DNA of 22,113 nt, taken from assembly GCA_934339005.1 (NCBI GenBank), contig CAKRHR010000045.1, positions 1 through 22,113 on the forward strand, written 5' to 3'. This document shows, one piece after another, positions 14,311 through 22,113 of this stretch. Position 1 is the stretch's first letter. Each line of letters opens with the position of its first letter. Below the pieces are notes generated by a model that did no database searches, was not told the origin of the DNA, and was given only the letters and a program-made list of their open reading frames with translations. Position numbers and translations under genes: made by a program. Origin of the DNA: an uncultured Catenibacillus sp. GTDB taxonomy: Bacteria > Bacillota > Clostridia > Lachnospirales > Lachnospiraceae.

Positions 14311-17238
14311 ATGACAGCGGATATTATAAAAAATATTCCCGGTGCATACCGTGTAAAGGAATACCAGTATGTTGAGGAGATGCATGCAGATACCGTGCTG
14401 CTTGAACATAAAAAGACAAAGGCAAGACTTTTGCTTGTATCCAATGATGATACAAACAAAGTCTTTAATATAGCTTTTCGGACACCTGTGTATAACAGCA
14501 CAGGCGTACCGCATATTATTGAACATACAGTGCTTTGTGGTTCTGATAAATTCCCGGCAAAGGACCCGTTTGTAGAACTCGTCAAAGGTTCGTTAAACAC
14601 ATTTTTAAATGCGATGACCTATTCAGATAAGACGATGTATCCGGTAGCCAGTTACAATGACAAAGATTTTCAGAATTTAATGCATGTTTATCTGGATGCG
14701 GTTTTTTATCCGAACATTTACAAGAATCGTATGATATTTGAGCAGGAGGGCTGGCATTATGAGCTGGAATCCCCTGAGGACGCATTAAAGATTAACGGTG
14801 TTGTTTATAATGAGATGAAAGGGGCCTATTCTTCACCCGAACAGGTGCTTTATCGTGAGATTCCGACAGCACTTTTCCCGGATACAACTTATTTTTATTC
14901 TTCCGGCGGCGATCCGGATGATATCCCGGATTTGACCTATGAAGAATATCTGGATTTTCATCGCACATATTATCATCCATCAAACAGTTATATTTATTTG
15001 TATGGTGATTTTGATGTCTATGAAAAATTAAACTTTATTGATGAAGAATATTTATCTGCGTTTGACTATAAAGAAGTGGATTCAAAGATTTGCAAACAGC
15101 CTGTCTTTGAAAAGACTGCACGTCTTGAAAAATCATATGCGCTGTCCAGTGAGGAAGATACAAAGGATAAGACTTATTTAAGCTATAATGTCGTTATCGG
15201 TGATTCTCTGGACAAAGAGTTATATATTGCATTTCAGATATTAAATTATGTGCTGATGTCTGCACCGGGGGCAGTTCTCAAAAAGGCATTGCTTGACAGC
15301 GGGATTGCAAAAGATGTTTTTGGTGATTATGACAACGGTATTTGCCAGCCATATTTTTCAATGACAGCCAAGGGTTCAAATCCTGAATGTGAGGCACAGT
15401 TTATGGCAGTGATTCATGATACCCTCGAAAAACTTGTGGCAGATGGCATCAGCAAAAAATCTCTGGAAGGAGCACTTAATAATCTCGAATTTAAATTCAG
15501 AGAAGCAGATTTTGGAAGATGGCCAAAGGGTCTGATGTACGGACTTCAGATGTTTGACAGCTGGCTTTATGATGACGATGCACCATTGATTCATCTTCAG
15601 GCCTTTGACACATTTAAGAAACTCCGTGACAAAATCCAGACAAATTATTTTGAAGAACTGATTCAGAAATACCTGTTAGATAATACACATGCAGCGCTTA
15701 TTATTTTAAAACCTGAACAGGGATTGACAAATATCAAAGATGAGGCACTGGCTGCAAAGCTTCAGAATTATAAAGCACAGCTTTCAGATACAGAGCTTCA
15801 GGCAATTATTGATGAAACAAAGGCACTTCGTGCATTTCAGGATACACCGTCAACGGATGAAGAACTTGAAAAGATTCCGATGATTGAGATTTCAGATATT
15901 TCAAAAAATGCCTTAAAGGACAAAAATCAGATGACGCAGGTGGCAGGTATGCCGGTGCTTTGCCACGACATTCAGACGAATGGCATTGATTATTTTAAAG
16001 CATTATTTGAAGCAGATAATATTTCAAATGAGATGCTGCCTTATATCGGTCTGCTTACTTCTGTCCTTGGTGGTATGAACACCGAAAAACACACCTACAG
16101 TGAGCTGACGGATGAGATAAATATGTATACCGGCGGTATTTCCGTGCATTTTGATATCCTCAGCGAATATATGAGTGACAAATGCCATGCCTATATGGTG
16201 ATTGAAGGTAAAGCATTAGAGGAACGCATTCATGAACTTGGTGCACTGATGCAGGAGATTATCTTTAAAACAGATTTCTCAGATAAAGCCCGATTAAAAG
16301 AAATCATCGCTCAGCGTGTGTCCAGGTTATCTATGGGTATTAACAGCAGCGGTCATACAGCAGCGGTACTTCGTGCAGCTTCTTATTATGATAAGAGCAG
16401 CTACATGAAGGAAATGGTTAGTGGTATTGCTTTTTATGACTTTATGAAGAATTTGGATACGCATTTTGATGAAATGATTGACGATGTGATTGAAAAGTTA
16501 AATGCGCTGTGTCACAGAATTTTCAGACGTGATAAACTGATGTTTGACTTAACAAATGTGTCTGGCAAAGAACAGACACTTGAAACATCTGTGAAGAATT
16601 TCTCAGATGCATGCTATACAGAAAATGTAACTTCGGCCAAACTCACATTTACACCAGAACAAAAAAACGAAGCGTTTATGACTTCCGGTATGGTACAGTT
16701 TGATGCCATTTCAGGTAATTTTGCGAAAAAAGGCTTTGCTTACAATGGGGCACTTCAGGTGCTTCGCGTGATGATGGATTATGAATATCTATGGCAGAAT
16801 ATCCGTGTTAAAGGCGGCGCTTATGGATGTATGTCGAATTTTACATCTAATGGCAGTGCCTATTTTGTAACTTACCGCGACCCTAACCTTGGTGAAAGTT
16901 ATGAGATATTTAAGGCAGCTGCAGATTACATCCGTACTTTTAGCTGCAGTGACAGAGATATGACAAAATATGTCATTGGCGCAATCAGTAACATTGATAC
17001 ACCACTGACACCGGCTTCAGAGGGTGACCGCTCTATGGCTTTATATTTGACAAAAACACCATTTGATGCGGTTCAGAAGCGCAGAGATGAACTGTTAAAT
17101 ACAGATATAGCTACAATTCGCAGCTTTGCAGATTTAATTGAAGCATTTGTATCTGAAAATTATATCTGTGTTGTGGGCAGTGAACACAAGATCAAAGAAG
17201 AAAGCTCGATGTTTAACTGCATCAGGCAATTAGGCTAA
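14311..17238 (+). CDS. M16C zinc metallopeptidase, presequence-protease (PreP) type
   Basis: A 975-residue peptidase of the insulinase superfamily, M16C subfamily. The inverted zinc motif HIIEH lies at residues 68-72 (His68 and His72 as ligands, Glu71 as catalytic base), followed by TVLCGSDKFPAKDPFVEL as in PreP/Cym1. The third ligand is Glu168 in NEMKGAYSSPE. The full length fits the single-chain two-half architecture of M16C, whose second half lacks a catalytic zinc site. There is no signal peptide, so it probably degrades peptides in the cytoplasm; the substrate is unknown. ATG 14311 has GGAGG (14299-14303) 7 nt upstream and is preferred to GTG 14275. It begins a new unit after the terminator and lies 19 nt before era. 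Confidence 0.9.
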   Translation: MTADIIKNIPGAYRVKEYQYVEEMHADTVLLEHKKTKARLLLVSNDDTNKVFNIAFRTPVYNSTGVPHIIEHTVLCGSDKFPAKDPFVELVKGSLNTFLNAMTYSDKTMYPVASYNDKDFQNLMHVYLDAVFYPNIYKNRMIFEQEGWHYELESPEDALKINGVVYNEMKGAYSSPEQVLYREIPTALFPDTTYFYSSGGDPDDIPDLTYEEYLDFHRTYYHPSNSYIYLYGDFDVYEKLNFIDEEYLSAFDYKEVDSKICKQPVFEKTARLEKSYALSSEEDTKDKTYLSYNVVIGDSLDKELYIAFQILNYVLMSAPGAVLKKALLDSGIAKDVFGDYDNGICQPYFSMTAKGSNPECEAQFMAVIHDTLEKLVADGISKKSLEGALNNLEFKFREADFGRWPKGLMYGLQMFDSWLYDDDAPLIHLQAFDTFKKLRDKIQTNYFEELIQKYLLDNTHAALIILKPEQGLTNIKDEALAAKLQNYKAQLSDTELQAIIDETKALRAFQDTPSTDEELEKIPMIEISDISKNALKDKNQMTQVAGMPVLCHDIQTNGIDYFKALFEADNISNEMLPYIGLLTSVLGGMNTEKHTYSELTDEINMYTGGISVHFDILSEYMSDKCHAYMVIEGKALEERIHELGALMQEIIFKTDFSDKARLKEIIAQRVSRLSMGINSSGHTAAVLRAASYYDKSSYMKEMVSGIAFYDFMKNLDTHFDEMIDDVIEKLNALCHRIFRRDKLMFDLTNVSGKEQTLETSVKNFSDACYTENVTSAKLTFTPEQKNEAFMTSGMVQFDAISGNFAKKGFAYNGALQVLRVMMDYEYLWQNIRVKGGAYGCMSNFTSNGSAYFVTYRDPNLGESYEIFKAAADYIRTFSCSDRDMTKYVIGAISNIDTPLTPASEGDRSMALYLTKTPFDAVQKRRDELLNTDIATIRSFADLIEAFVSENYICVVGSEHKIKEESSMFNCIRQLG

Positions 17239-17257
17239 GATATACAGGGAGAAAGAG

Positions 17258-18169
17258 ATGAACGAACAGTATAAATCAGGCTTTGTAACAATTATTGGCC
17301 GTCCAAATGTCGGTAAATCCACATTGATGAATCGTCTGATCGGACAAAAGATTGCGATAACATCCAATAAACCGCAGACGACAAGAAATCGTATTCAGAC
17401 CGTCTATACAAATGAAGAAGGTCAGATTATTTTCCTGGACACACCGGGTATTCATAAAGCAAAAAATAAACTTGGTGAATATATGGTCAGTGTTGCAGAG
17501 CGTACATTAAATGAAGTCGATGTGATTATGTGGCTTGTAGAACCAACCACATACATCGGCGCAGGTGAACAGCATATTGCTGAACAGTTAAAAAAATGCA
17601 AAACACCTGTGATTCTCGTAATTAATAAAATTGATACAGTCAAAAAAGAAGAAATTTTAACATTTATTGCAGCTTATAAAGACATTTGCGATTTTGCAGA
17701 AATCATTCCGTGTTCTGCACTGACCGGCGAAAGTACGGATGAAGTTATTCGTTCTATTATGAAATATCTGCCATATGGCCCGCAGTTTTATGATGAGGAT
17801 GTTGTGACAGATCAGCCGGAACGACAGATTGTGGCAGAACTCATCCGTGAGAAGGCACTGCGTATGCTGGATGAAGAAATCCCGCATGGTATTGCAGTAT
17901 CTATTGAACAGATGAAGACACGAAAAAAAGGGCACATTGTTGATATTGATGCAACGATTATCTGTGAGCGTGATTCTCACAAAGGTATCATTATTGGCAA
18001 GGGTGGCAGCATGCTTAAAAAGATAGGTTCCGCTGCCCGTGTGGAGATTGAAAATCTGCTGGATATGAAAGTCAATCTTCAGCTTTGGGTTAAAGTGAAG
18101 AAAGACTGGCGTGACAGCGATTTCCTGATTAAGAATTTTGGGTATGATAAAAAAGATCTGGATATTTGA
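17258..18169 (+). CDS. era: GTPase Era
   Basis: Era of 303 residues, an essential GTPase that binds the 3' end of 16S rRNA and checks 30S maturation. The G domain shows GRPNVGKS (14-21), the switch region KPQTTRNRIQ, DTPGIH, and NKID; the C-terminal KH domain shows IIGKGGSMLKKIGSAAR. AGGGAG (17246-17251) is 6 nt before ATG 17258. Its stop codon is 8 nt before the recO start, and era-recO adjacency is common in Firmicutes. Together with RbfA and RsmD it makes three 30S-maturation factors in the window. Confidence 0.97.
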   Translation: MNEQYKSGFVTIIGRPNVGKSTLMNRLIGQKIAITSNKPQTTRNRIQTVYTNEEGQIIFLDTPGIHKAKNKLGEYMVSVAERTLNEVDVIMWLVEPTTYIGAGEQHIAEQLKKCKTPVILVINKIDTVKKEEILTFIAAYKDICDFAEIIPCSALTGESTDEVIRSIMKYLPYGPQFYDEDVVTDQPERQIVAELIREKALRMLDEEIPHGIAVSIEQMKTRKKGHIVDIDATIICERDSHKGIIIGKGGSMLKKIGSAARVEIENLLDMKVNLQLWVKVKKDWRDSDFLIKNFGYDKKDLDI

Positions 18170-18177
18170 GGTTTGTC

Positions 18178-18927
18178 ATGGTTTCACAGATTGTACTGAC
18201 AGGCATGGTGTTGTCCTCAATGCCTGTCGGGGAGTATGATAAGCGGCTTGTCATTCTGACGGCAGAGCGCGGAAAGATTTCAGCATTTTCCAGAGGCAGC
18301 AGACGGCAGAATTCAACGATGCTTGGGGCAACAGAACCCTGTGTTTTTGGAAAATTTACACTGACGGAGGGGGCAAAATCCTACACACTTGTGGGAGCGG
18401 ATATTCAGAAATATTATATGGAATTGCGGACAGATATCGAAAGTGCCTATGTTGCCTTTTACTGTCTGGAATTTGCTTCAGTGACGACAAGAGAAAATCT
18501 TGAGGCGCGTCAGATATTAAATTTACTTGCAGCCACATTAAATGCGCTGTGCAAAAAAAAGATTCCATTAAAGCTCATCCGGCGGATATTTGAACTGAAA
18601 ATGCTTGTGCTTAACGGCGAATACCCACAGGTATTTCAGTGTATCAAATGTGGACGAACAGAAGAACTGCAGGATTTTTCCACAGACATGCTTGGCACGG
18701 TCTGCACACGCTGCAAAAAATACATCAGACGGACATTGCCTGTGATGGCATCCACATTGTATGCACTTCAGTATGTCATATCGGCAGATATTGATAAGCT
18801 TTATGCATTTACACTTAAAGAGGATGTCAGCAAAGAATTTGAGTTTATTGTTGATTACTGCGTGCGTAAGGTGCTTGAGCAGCCGCTCAAATCGGCAAAG
18901 ATGTTAGATTTGGTTATAGAACCCTGA
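18178..18927 (+). CDS. recO: DNA repair protein RecO
   Basis: RecO of 249 residues, which works with RecR (and RecF) to load RecA on SSB-coated DNA. The N-terminal OB fold shows VLTGMVLSSMPVGEYDKRLVILT and GKISAFSRGSRR. The C-terminal helical domain carries a four-cysteine zinc finger, CIKCG and CTRCK. ATG 18178 is chosen because GAGG (18168-18171) is 6 nt upstream; the TTG at 18166 overlaps the era stop and has no ribosome binding site. It is followed after 18 nt by a membrane-protein gene. Confidence 0.94.
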   Translation: MVSQIVLTGMVLSSMPVGEYDKRLVILTAERGKISAFSRGSRRQNSTMLGATEPCVFGKFTLTEGAKSYTLVGADIQKYYMELRTDIESAYVAFYCLEFASVTTRENLEARQILNLLAATLNALCKKKIPLKLIRRIFELKMLVLNGEYPQVFQCIKCGRTEELQDFSTDMLGTVCTRCKKYIRRTLPVMASTLYALQYVISADIDKLYAFTLKEDVSKEFEFIVDYCVRKVLEQPLKSAKMLDLVIEP

Positions 18928-18945
18928 AAAAGGAGATATTAAAGC

Positions 18946-19779
18946 ATGGGAACATCAAATACAACACCAAGGGCAAAAAGTGCAAGGCAGGCTGCCGGTG
19001 GACAAAGAAGAACAGCTTCTGGGAATGTTTCAAATGGACGCACAATGTCCGGAAAAAATGCATATAAGTATGCAGCCACAGGACAGAACCAGAATATCAG
19101 AAAACAAAGTCAGCAAAGTCAAAACAGAAGTCAGCAAAATAAAAATGCACAGATGAAAAAAAGGCGTAAAAAGAAACAAAGACAAAAGCGTGCAATGATA
19201 GCTGTGATATGTGCAGTGGCTGCGGCATGTTTCATTTTAATCGCAGCAGTGATGCATTTCAGAACGCCGGCCTATGACACAAACACGATTGTACTTAAAA
19301 GTTTCGGACATCTGACAGAGTATATTGTTGAAGATTTTCCACAGAATAATTATTCAAAAGATGCCTTTAATACATATGTAAAGCAGCAGATAGATACTTA
19401 TGTCGGCAGCCATGATAGTGGTGCAGTAAAGTTAAAATCCACAAAATACAAAGATAATGTTTTGAAAATGACATTAAATTATAAAACCGCAGAAGATTAT
19501 GCGGCATTTAACAGTGTGACATTTGTGCGGTCAGAAGGGGATGCGCTGGAAACATCAGCACTTGCCAGGCTTAAGAGTGTTTCTCTGACAGATACACAGG
19601 GAAATACACAAACACTTGACAGTATCGATAAAAGTCAATACAATGTTGTATTGACAGATTACGCTGTGGATATTGTTGTGCCAAAGGACATTGTTTATGT
19701 GAGCAGCAATGTGACCTTAAAGGATGCCAGATGCGCAGCAGCGACAGACAGTGTGTCAGTCATATTTTATGAAAAATAA
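18946..19779 (+). CDS. Uncharacterised single-pass membrane protein with Gln/Asn-rich basic cytoplasmic tail
   Basis: I do not recognise this 277-residue protein. Residues 1-82 are low-complexity, basic and Gln/Asn/Ser-rich, ending in the strongly positive KKRRKKKQRQKR (71-82). One hydrophobic span follows at about 84-104 (MIAVICAVAAACFILIAAVM); by the positive-inside rule the tail is cytoplasmic and residues 107-277 are outside. The outer domain has alternating strand-like segments (VKLKSTKYKDNVLKMTLNYK) and no obvious catalytic motif. AAAGGAGA (18929-18936) precedes ATG 18946. It lies 18 nt after recO and about 94 nt before glyS, on the same strand, probably co-transcribed with era-recO. 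Envelope-associated adaptor or anchoring roles are possible; none is shown. Confidence 0.85.
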   Translation: MGTSNTTPRAKSARQAAGGQRRTASGNVSNGRTMSGKNAYKYAATGQNQNIRKQSQQSQNRSQQNKNAQMKKRRKKKQRQKRAMIAVICAVAAACFILIAAVMHFRTPAYDTNTIVLKSFGHLTEYIVEDFPQNNYSKDAFNTYVKQQIDTYVGSHDSGAVKLKSTKYKDNVLKMTLNYKTAEDYAAFNSVTFVRSEGDALETSALARLKSVSLTDTQGNTQTLDSIDKSQYNVVLTDYAVDIVVPKDIVYVSSNVTLKDARCAAATDSVSVIFYEK

Positions 19780-19782
19780 AGC

Positions 19783-19845
19783 TAATCATTAAAAATCTGT
19801 TTATCAGATACTTTAAGCTGAATAAATGTCAGATTTGGATGATTA
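19783..19845 (+). promoter_or_regulatory. 63-nt imperfect stem-loop in the glyS leader
   Basis: Paired segments from outside in: TAATCAT 19783-19789 with ATGATTA 19839-19845; AAATCTG 19793-19799 with CAGATTT 19830-19836; TTTAT 19800-19804 with ATAAA 19822-19826; CAG 19805-19807 with CTG 19818-19820. Small internal loops separate them, and the apical loop is about 10 nt. It ends 13 nt before the glyS ribosome binding site. I see no T-box sequence, and the whole gap is only 94 nt, too short for a standard T-box riboswitch. No T-tract follows, so it is not a plus-strand terminator. Confidence 0.55.
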
Positions 19846-19873
19846 AAAATAATGAGTAAAGAGGTAGAGAAGA

Positions 19874-21262
19874 ATGGAAAAGACAATGGACAAAATCGTG
19901 GCACTTGCCAAAGCCAGAGGATTTGTATATCCGGGTTCAGAAATCTATGGTGGACTTGCAAACACATGGGACTATGGTAACCTCGGTGTTGAACTTAAAA
20001 ATAACGTTAAACGTGCATGGTGGAAGAAATTTATTCAGGAAAATCCATACAATGTCGGCGTTGACTGCGCAATTCTTATGAATCCGCAGACATGGGTTGC
20101 ATCAGGTCATCTTGGTGGCTTCTCTGACCCTCTGATGGATTGTAAAGAGTGTCATGAACGTTTCCGTGCAGATAAGATTATTGAAGATTTTGCTGCAGAT
20201 AACGGTCTGACATTAGATTCTTCTGTTGATGGCTGGAGTAATGAACAGATGATGGCATACATCGAAGAACATCAGATTGCCTGCCCGACATGCGGCAAAC
20301 ATAATTTTACAGAGATTCGTCAGTTTAACCTGATGTTTAAGACATTCCAGGGTGTTACAGAAGATGCAAAGAATACAGTTTACCTGCGTCCTGAAACAGC
20401 TCAGGGTATTTTCGTAAACTTTAAGAATGTTCAGAGAACATCAAGAAAGAAGATCCCATTTGGTATCGGCCAGATTGGTAAATCTTTCAGAAACGAAATC
20501 ACACCAGGTAACTTCACATTCCGTACAAGAGAATTTGAACAGATGGAACTTGAATTCTTCTGCGAGCCGGATACAGACCTTGAATGGTTTACATACTGGA
20601 GAGAGTTCTGTATCAACTGGTTAAAAGACCTTGGTATGAAAGAAGAAGAAATGCGTGTACGTGACCATGATAAAGAAGAATTATCCTTCTATTCAAAAGC
20701 CACAAGTGATATCGAGTTCTTATTCCCATTTGGCTGGGGTGAGCTCTGGGGTATCGCTGACAGAACAAATTATGACTTAACATGCCATCAGAATGTATCC
20801 GGTGAAGATATGTCTTACTTTGATGATGTTAAGAAAGAAAAATACATCCCATATGTTATCGAGCCATCCCTTGGTGCAGACCGTGTTGTACTTGCATTCC
20901 TTTGCGGCGCTTATGATGAAGAAGAACTTGAAGGCGGCGATATCCGTACAGTCCTTCATTTCCATCCTGCACTTGCACCTGTTAAAGTTGGCGTGCTTCC
21001 ATTATCTAAGAAATTAAATGAAGGTGCAGAAAAGATTTATACTGAGCTTTCAAAGAAATGGAACTGCGAATTTGATGACAGAGGAAACATTGGTAAACGT
21101 TACAGAAGACAGGACGAAATCGGTACACCTTTCTGTGTCACATATGACTTTGAATCTGAAGAAGATGGTTGCGTGACTGTACGTGACCGTGACACAATGG
21201 CACAGGAACGTATCAAGATTGAAGATTTGACAGCTTATTTTGAAAAGAAACTTGAATTTTAA
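19874..21262 (+). CDS. glyS: Glycyl-tRNA synthetase, single-chain (alpha2) type
   Basis: A class II synthetase of 462 residues that charges tRNA-Gly. It is the one-chain type shared with eukaryotes and archaea, not the alpha2beta2 GlyQ/GlyS form. Visible: RGFVYPGSEIYGGLANTWDYG at the N-terminus; a zinc-like insertion CKECHERF with CPTCGKHNF; YLRPETAQGIFVNF; motif 2 region FRNEITPGNFTFRTREFEQ; motif 3 region GADRVVLAFLCGAYDEE; and a C-terminal anticodon-binding domain with RRQDEIGTPFCVTYDFE. AAAGAGG (19858-19864) is 9 nt before ATG 19874. It follows the membrane-protein gene through a structured 94-nt gap without a T-box, so amino-acid control, if any, must act otherwise. Confidence 0.96.
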   Translation: MEKTMDKIVALAKARGFVYPGSEIYGGLANTWDYGNLGVELKNNVKRAWWKKFIQENPYNVGVDCAILMNPQTWVASGHLGGFSDPLMDCKECHERFRADKIIEDFAADNGLTLDSSVDGWSNEQMMAYIEEHQIACPTCGKHNFTEIRQFNLMFKTFQGVTEDAKNTVYLRPETAQGIFVNFKNVQRTSRKKIPFGIGQIGKSFRNEITPGNFTFRTREFEQMELEFFCEPDTDLEWFTYWREFCINWLKDLGMKEEEMRVRDHDKEELSFYSKATSDIEFLFPFGWGELWGIADRTNYDLTCHQNVSGEDMSYFDDVKKEKYIPYVIEPSLGADRVVLAFLCGAYDEEELEGGDIRTVLHFHPALAPVKVGVLPLSKKLNEGAEKIYTELSKKWNCEFDDRGNIGKRYRRQDEIGTPFCVTYDFESEEDGCVTVRDRDTMAQERIKIEDLTAYFEKKLEF

Positions 21263-21308
21263 TTATAAACAGTCACAAGTGTTTTTAATTAAGAGGTTTT
21301 AAAAATCA

Positions 21309-22113
21309 ATGTTATTTTCAAAAAGTGATATTAAAAAACTGGTTATCCCACTGATTATTGAACAGCTTTTAGCTGTGCTTGTGGGTATGTCAGATATTAT
21401 GATGGTTTCATCTGCAGGGGAAGCGGCTGTATCAGGCGTTTCCCTTGTGGACTTAATTAACGTGTTGATTAATACGATTTTTGCAGCATTAGGTACAGGT
21501 GGTGCAGTAGTTGCCAGCCAGTTACTTGGTGCCCGGGATGAGAAAAAAGCAAAAGCATCTGCCAACCAGTTAATTTATATGGCGATTGCCATTTCTCTGA
21601 TTATAACAGTCATTGCACTGTTTGTGCGCCGTGGTCTTTTACATTTGTTGTTTGGCAGTGTGGATGCGGATGTTATGCAGAGTGCGTTGATTTATTTTAC
21701 AATTTCTGCGGTATCTTATCCGTTTATAGCAGTTTATAATGGCGGGGCAGCACTATTCCGTGCCATGGGTAATTCCAAAGTATCTATGATTGCTTCGACG
21801 ATTATGAACCTGATTAATATTGCCGGTAATGCAATTTGTGTTTTTGGTCTGCATATGGGCGTTGCTGGTGTGGCAGTGCCAAGTCTTGTGTCACGAATTT
21901 TTTCGGCGATATTAATGATTGTTTTATTACATAACCGCAAACATGTGATTCATTTTGAAAAGTTGTGGCGGTTTAAGGTTGACTGGCGAATGATGCGCCG
22001 TATCGTGGCTATTGCATTGCCAAGCAGTGTCGAAAATAGTATGTTCCAGCTTGGAAGACTTCTGCTTGTCAGTATGATTTCAACCTTTGGCACAGCGCAG
22101 ATTGCTGCAAATG
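21309..22113 (+). CDS. MATE-family (multidrug/toxin) efflux transporter, 5' part
   Basis: Open frame of 268 codons running off the window end. The product is very hydrophobic, with about seven membrane spans visible. The first (residues about 10-30, LVIPLIIEQLLAVLVGMSDIMMVS) matches the MATE N-terminus, followed by GTGGAVVASQLLGARDEKKA, ALFRAMGNSKVSM and ALPSSVENSMFQLGR, all typical MatE blocks. MATE transporters export cationic drugs or metabolites in exchange for Na+ or H+; the substrate here is unknown. The start ATG 21309 has AAGAGG (21291-21296) 12 nt upstream, rather far. It begins 46 nt after glyS with no clear terminator between, so read-through from glyS is possible. The C-terminal half lies outside the window. 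Confidence 0.88.
   Translation, partial: MLFSKSDIKKLVIPLIIEQLLAVLVGMSDIMMVSSAGEAAVSGVSLVDLINVLINTIFAALGTGGAVVASQLLGARDEKKAKASANQLIYMAIAISLIITVIALFVRRGLLHLLFGSVDADVMQSALIYFTISAVSYPFIAVYNGGAALFRAMGNSKVSMIASTIMNLINIAGNAICVFGLHMGVAGVAVPSLVSRIFSAILMIVLLHNRKHVIHFEKLWRFKVDWRMMRRIVAIALPSSVENSMFQLGRLLLVSMISTFGTAQIAAN

Noticed and set aside
13909..14526. 205-codon minus-strand frame over the coiled-coil gene and terminator
   Set aside because: It is antisense to two well-supported genes and to a strong terminator; the His/Tyr/Cys-rich composition is that of a shadow frame.
19780..19873. T-box riboswitch before glyS
   Set aside because: Only 94 nt, no T-box core sequence and no terminator/antiterminator pair with a T-tract.

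Overview
The window is a low-GC, gene-dense stretch of housekeeping chromosome from a spore-forming Firmicute, most likely a member of the Clostridia close to Lachnospiraceae. The evidence is a nusA-infB type operon with an NrnA-type DHH protein between rbfA and truB, a zinc-ribbon form of L28, a one-chain glycyl-tRNA synthetase, and an alpha/beta-type small acid-soluble spore protein. Family assignment is by gene content only. I see no mobile element, CRISPR array, rRNA, tRNA, phage gene or defence system.

Layout. (1) 1-6891, plus strand: the translation/RNA-maturation operon nusA (3' end only), rnpM, rplGA, infB, rbfA, nrnA, truB, ribF, with short gaps or overlaps, ending in a terminator near 6903-6948. 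(2) 7105-7416: rpmB alone on the minus strand with its own promoter and terminator, convergent to ribF and divergent from the next operon. (3) 7531-11661: an Asp23/YloU-like gene, a FakA-like DhaL-domain protein and recG. (4) 11757-12211: a single alpha/beta SASP gene with a sigma-G-like promoter, followed by structured DNA including a hairpin whose T-tract lies on the minus strand. (5) 12295-14257: rsmD, coaD and a DivIVA-like coiled-coil protein, closed by a strong terminator. (6) 14311-21262: a presequence-protease-like M16C metallopeptidase, era, recO, an uncharacterised membrane-anchored protein and glyS. (7) 21309-end: the 5' part of a MATE-family transporter gene, cut by the window edge.

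Most genes serve translation. NusA, RnpM, RplGA, IF2, RbfA, TruB, L28, RsmD, Era and GlyRS together cover transcription elongation, RNase P modulation, initiation, 30S maturation, tRNA/rRNA modification and charging. RecG and RecO add recombination repair. RibF and CoaD make FAD/FMN and CoA, and NrnA clears nano-RNA and/or pAp.

I did not find a convincing undescribed biological system. The points most worth a second look are: twelve near-identical 39-bp repeats in infB encoding an Asn/Arg-rich disordered tract; a 10-bp hairpin whose loop is exactly the infB stop codon; a 16-bp hairpin plus T6 oriented as a minus-strand terminator with no minus-strand gene feeding it; a 63-nt stem-loop leader before glyS in a gap too short for a T-box; and the membrane protein between recO and glyS.
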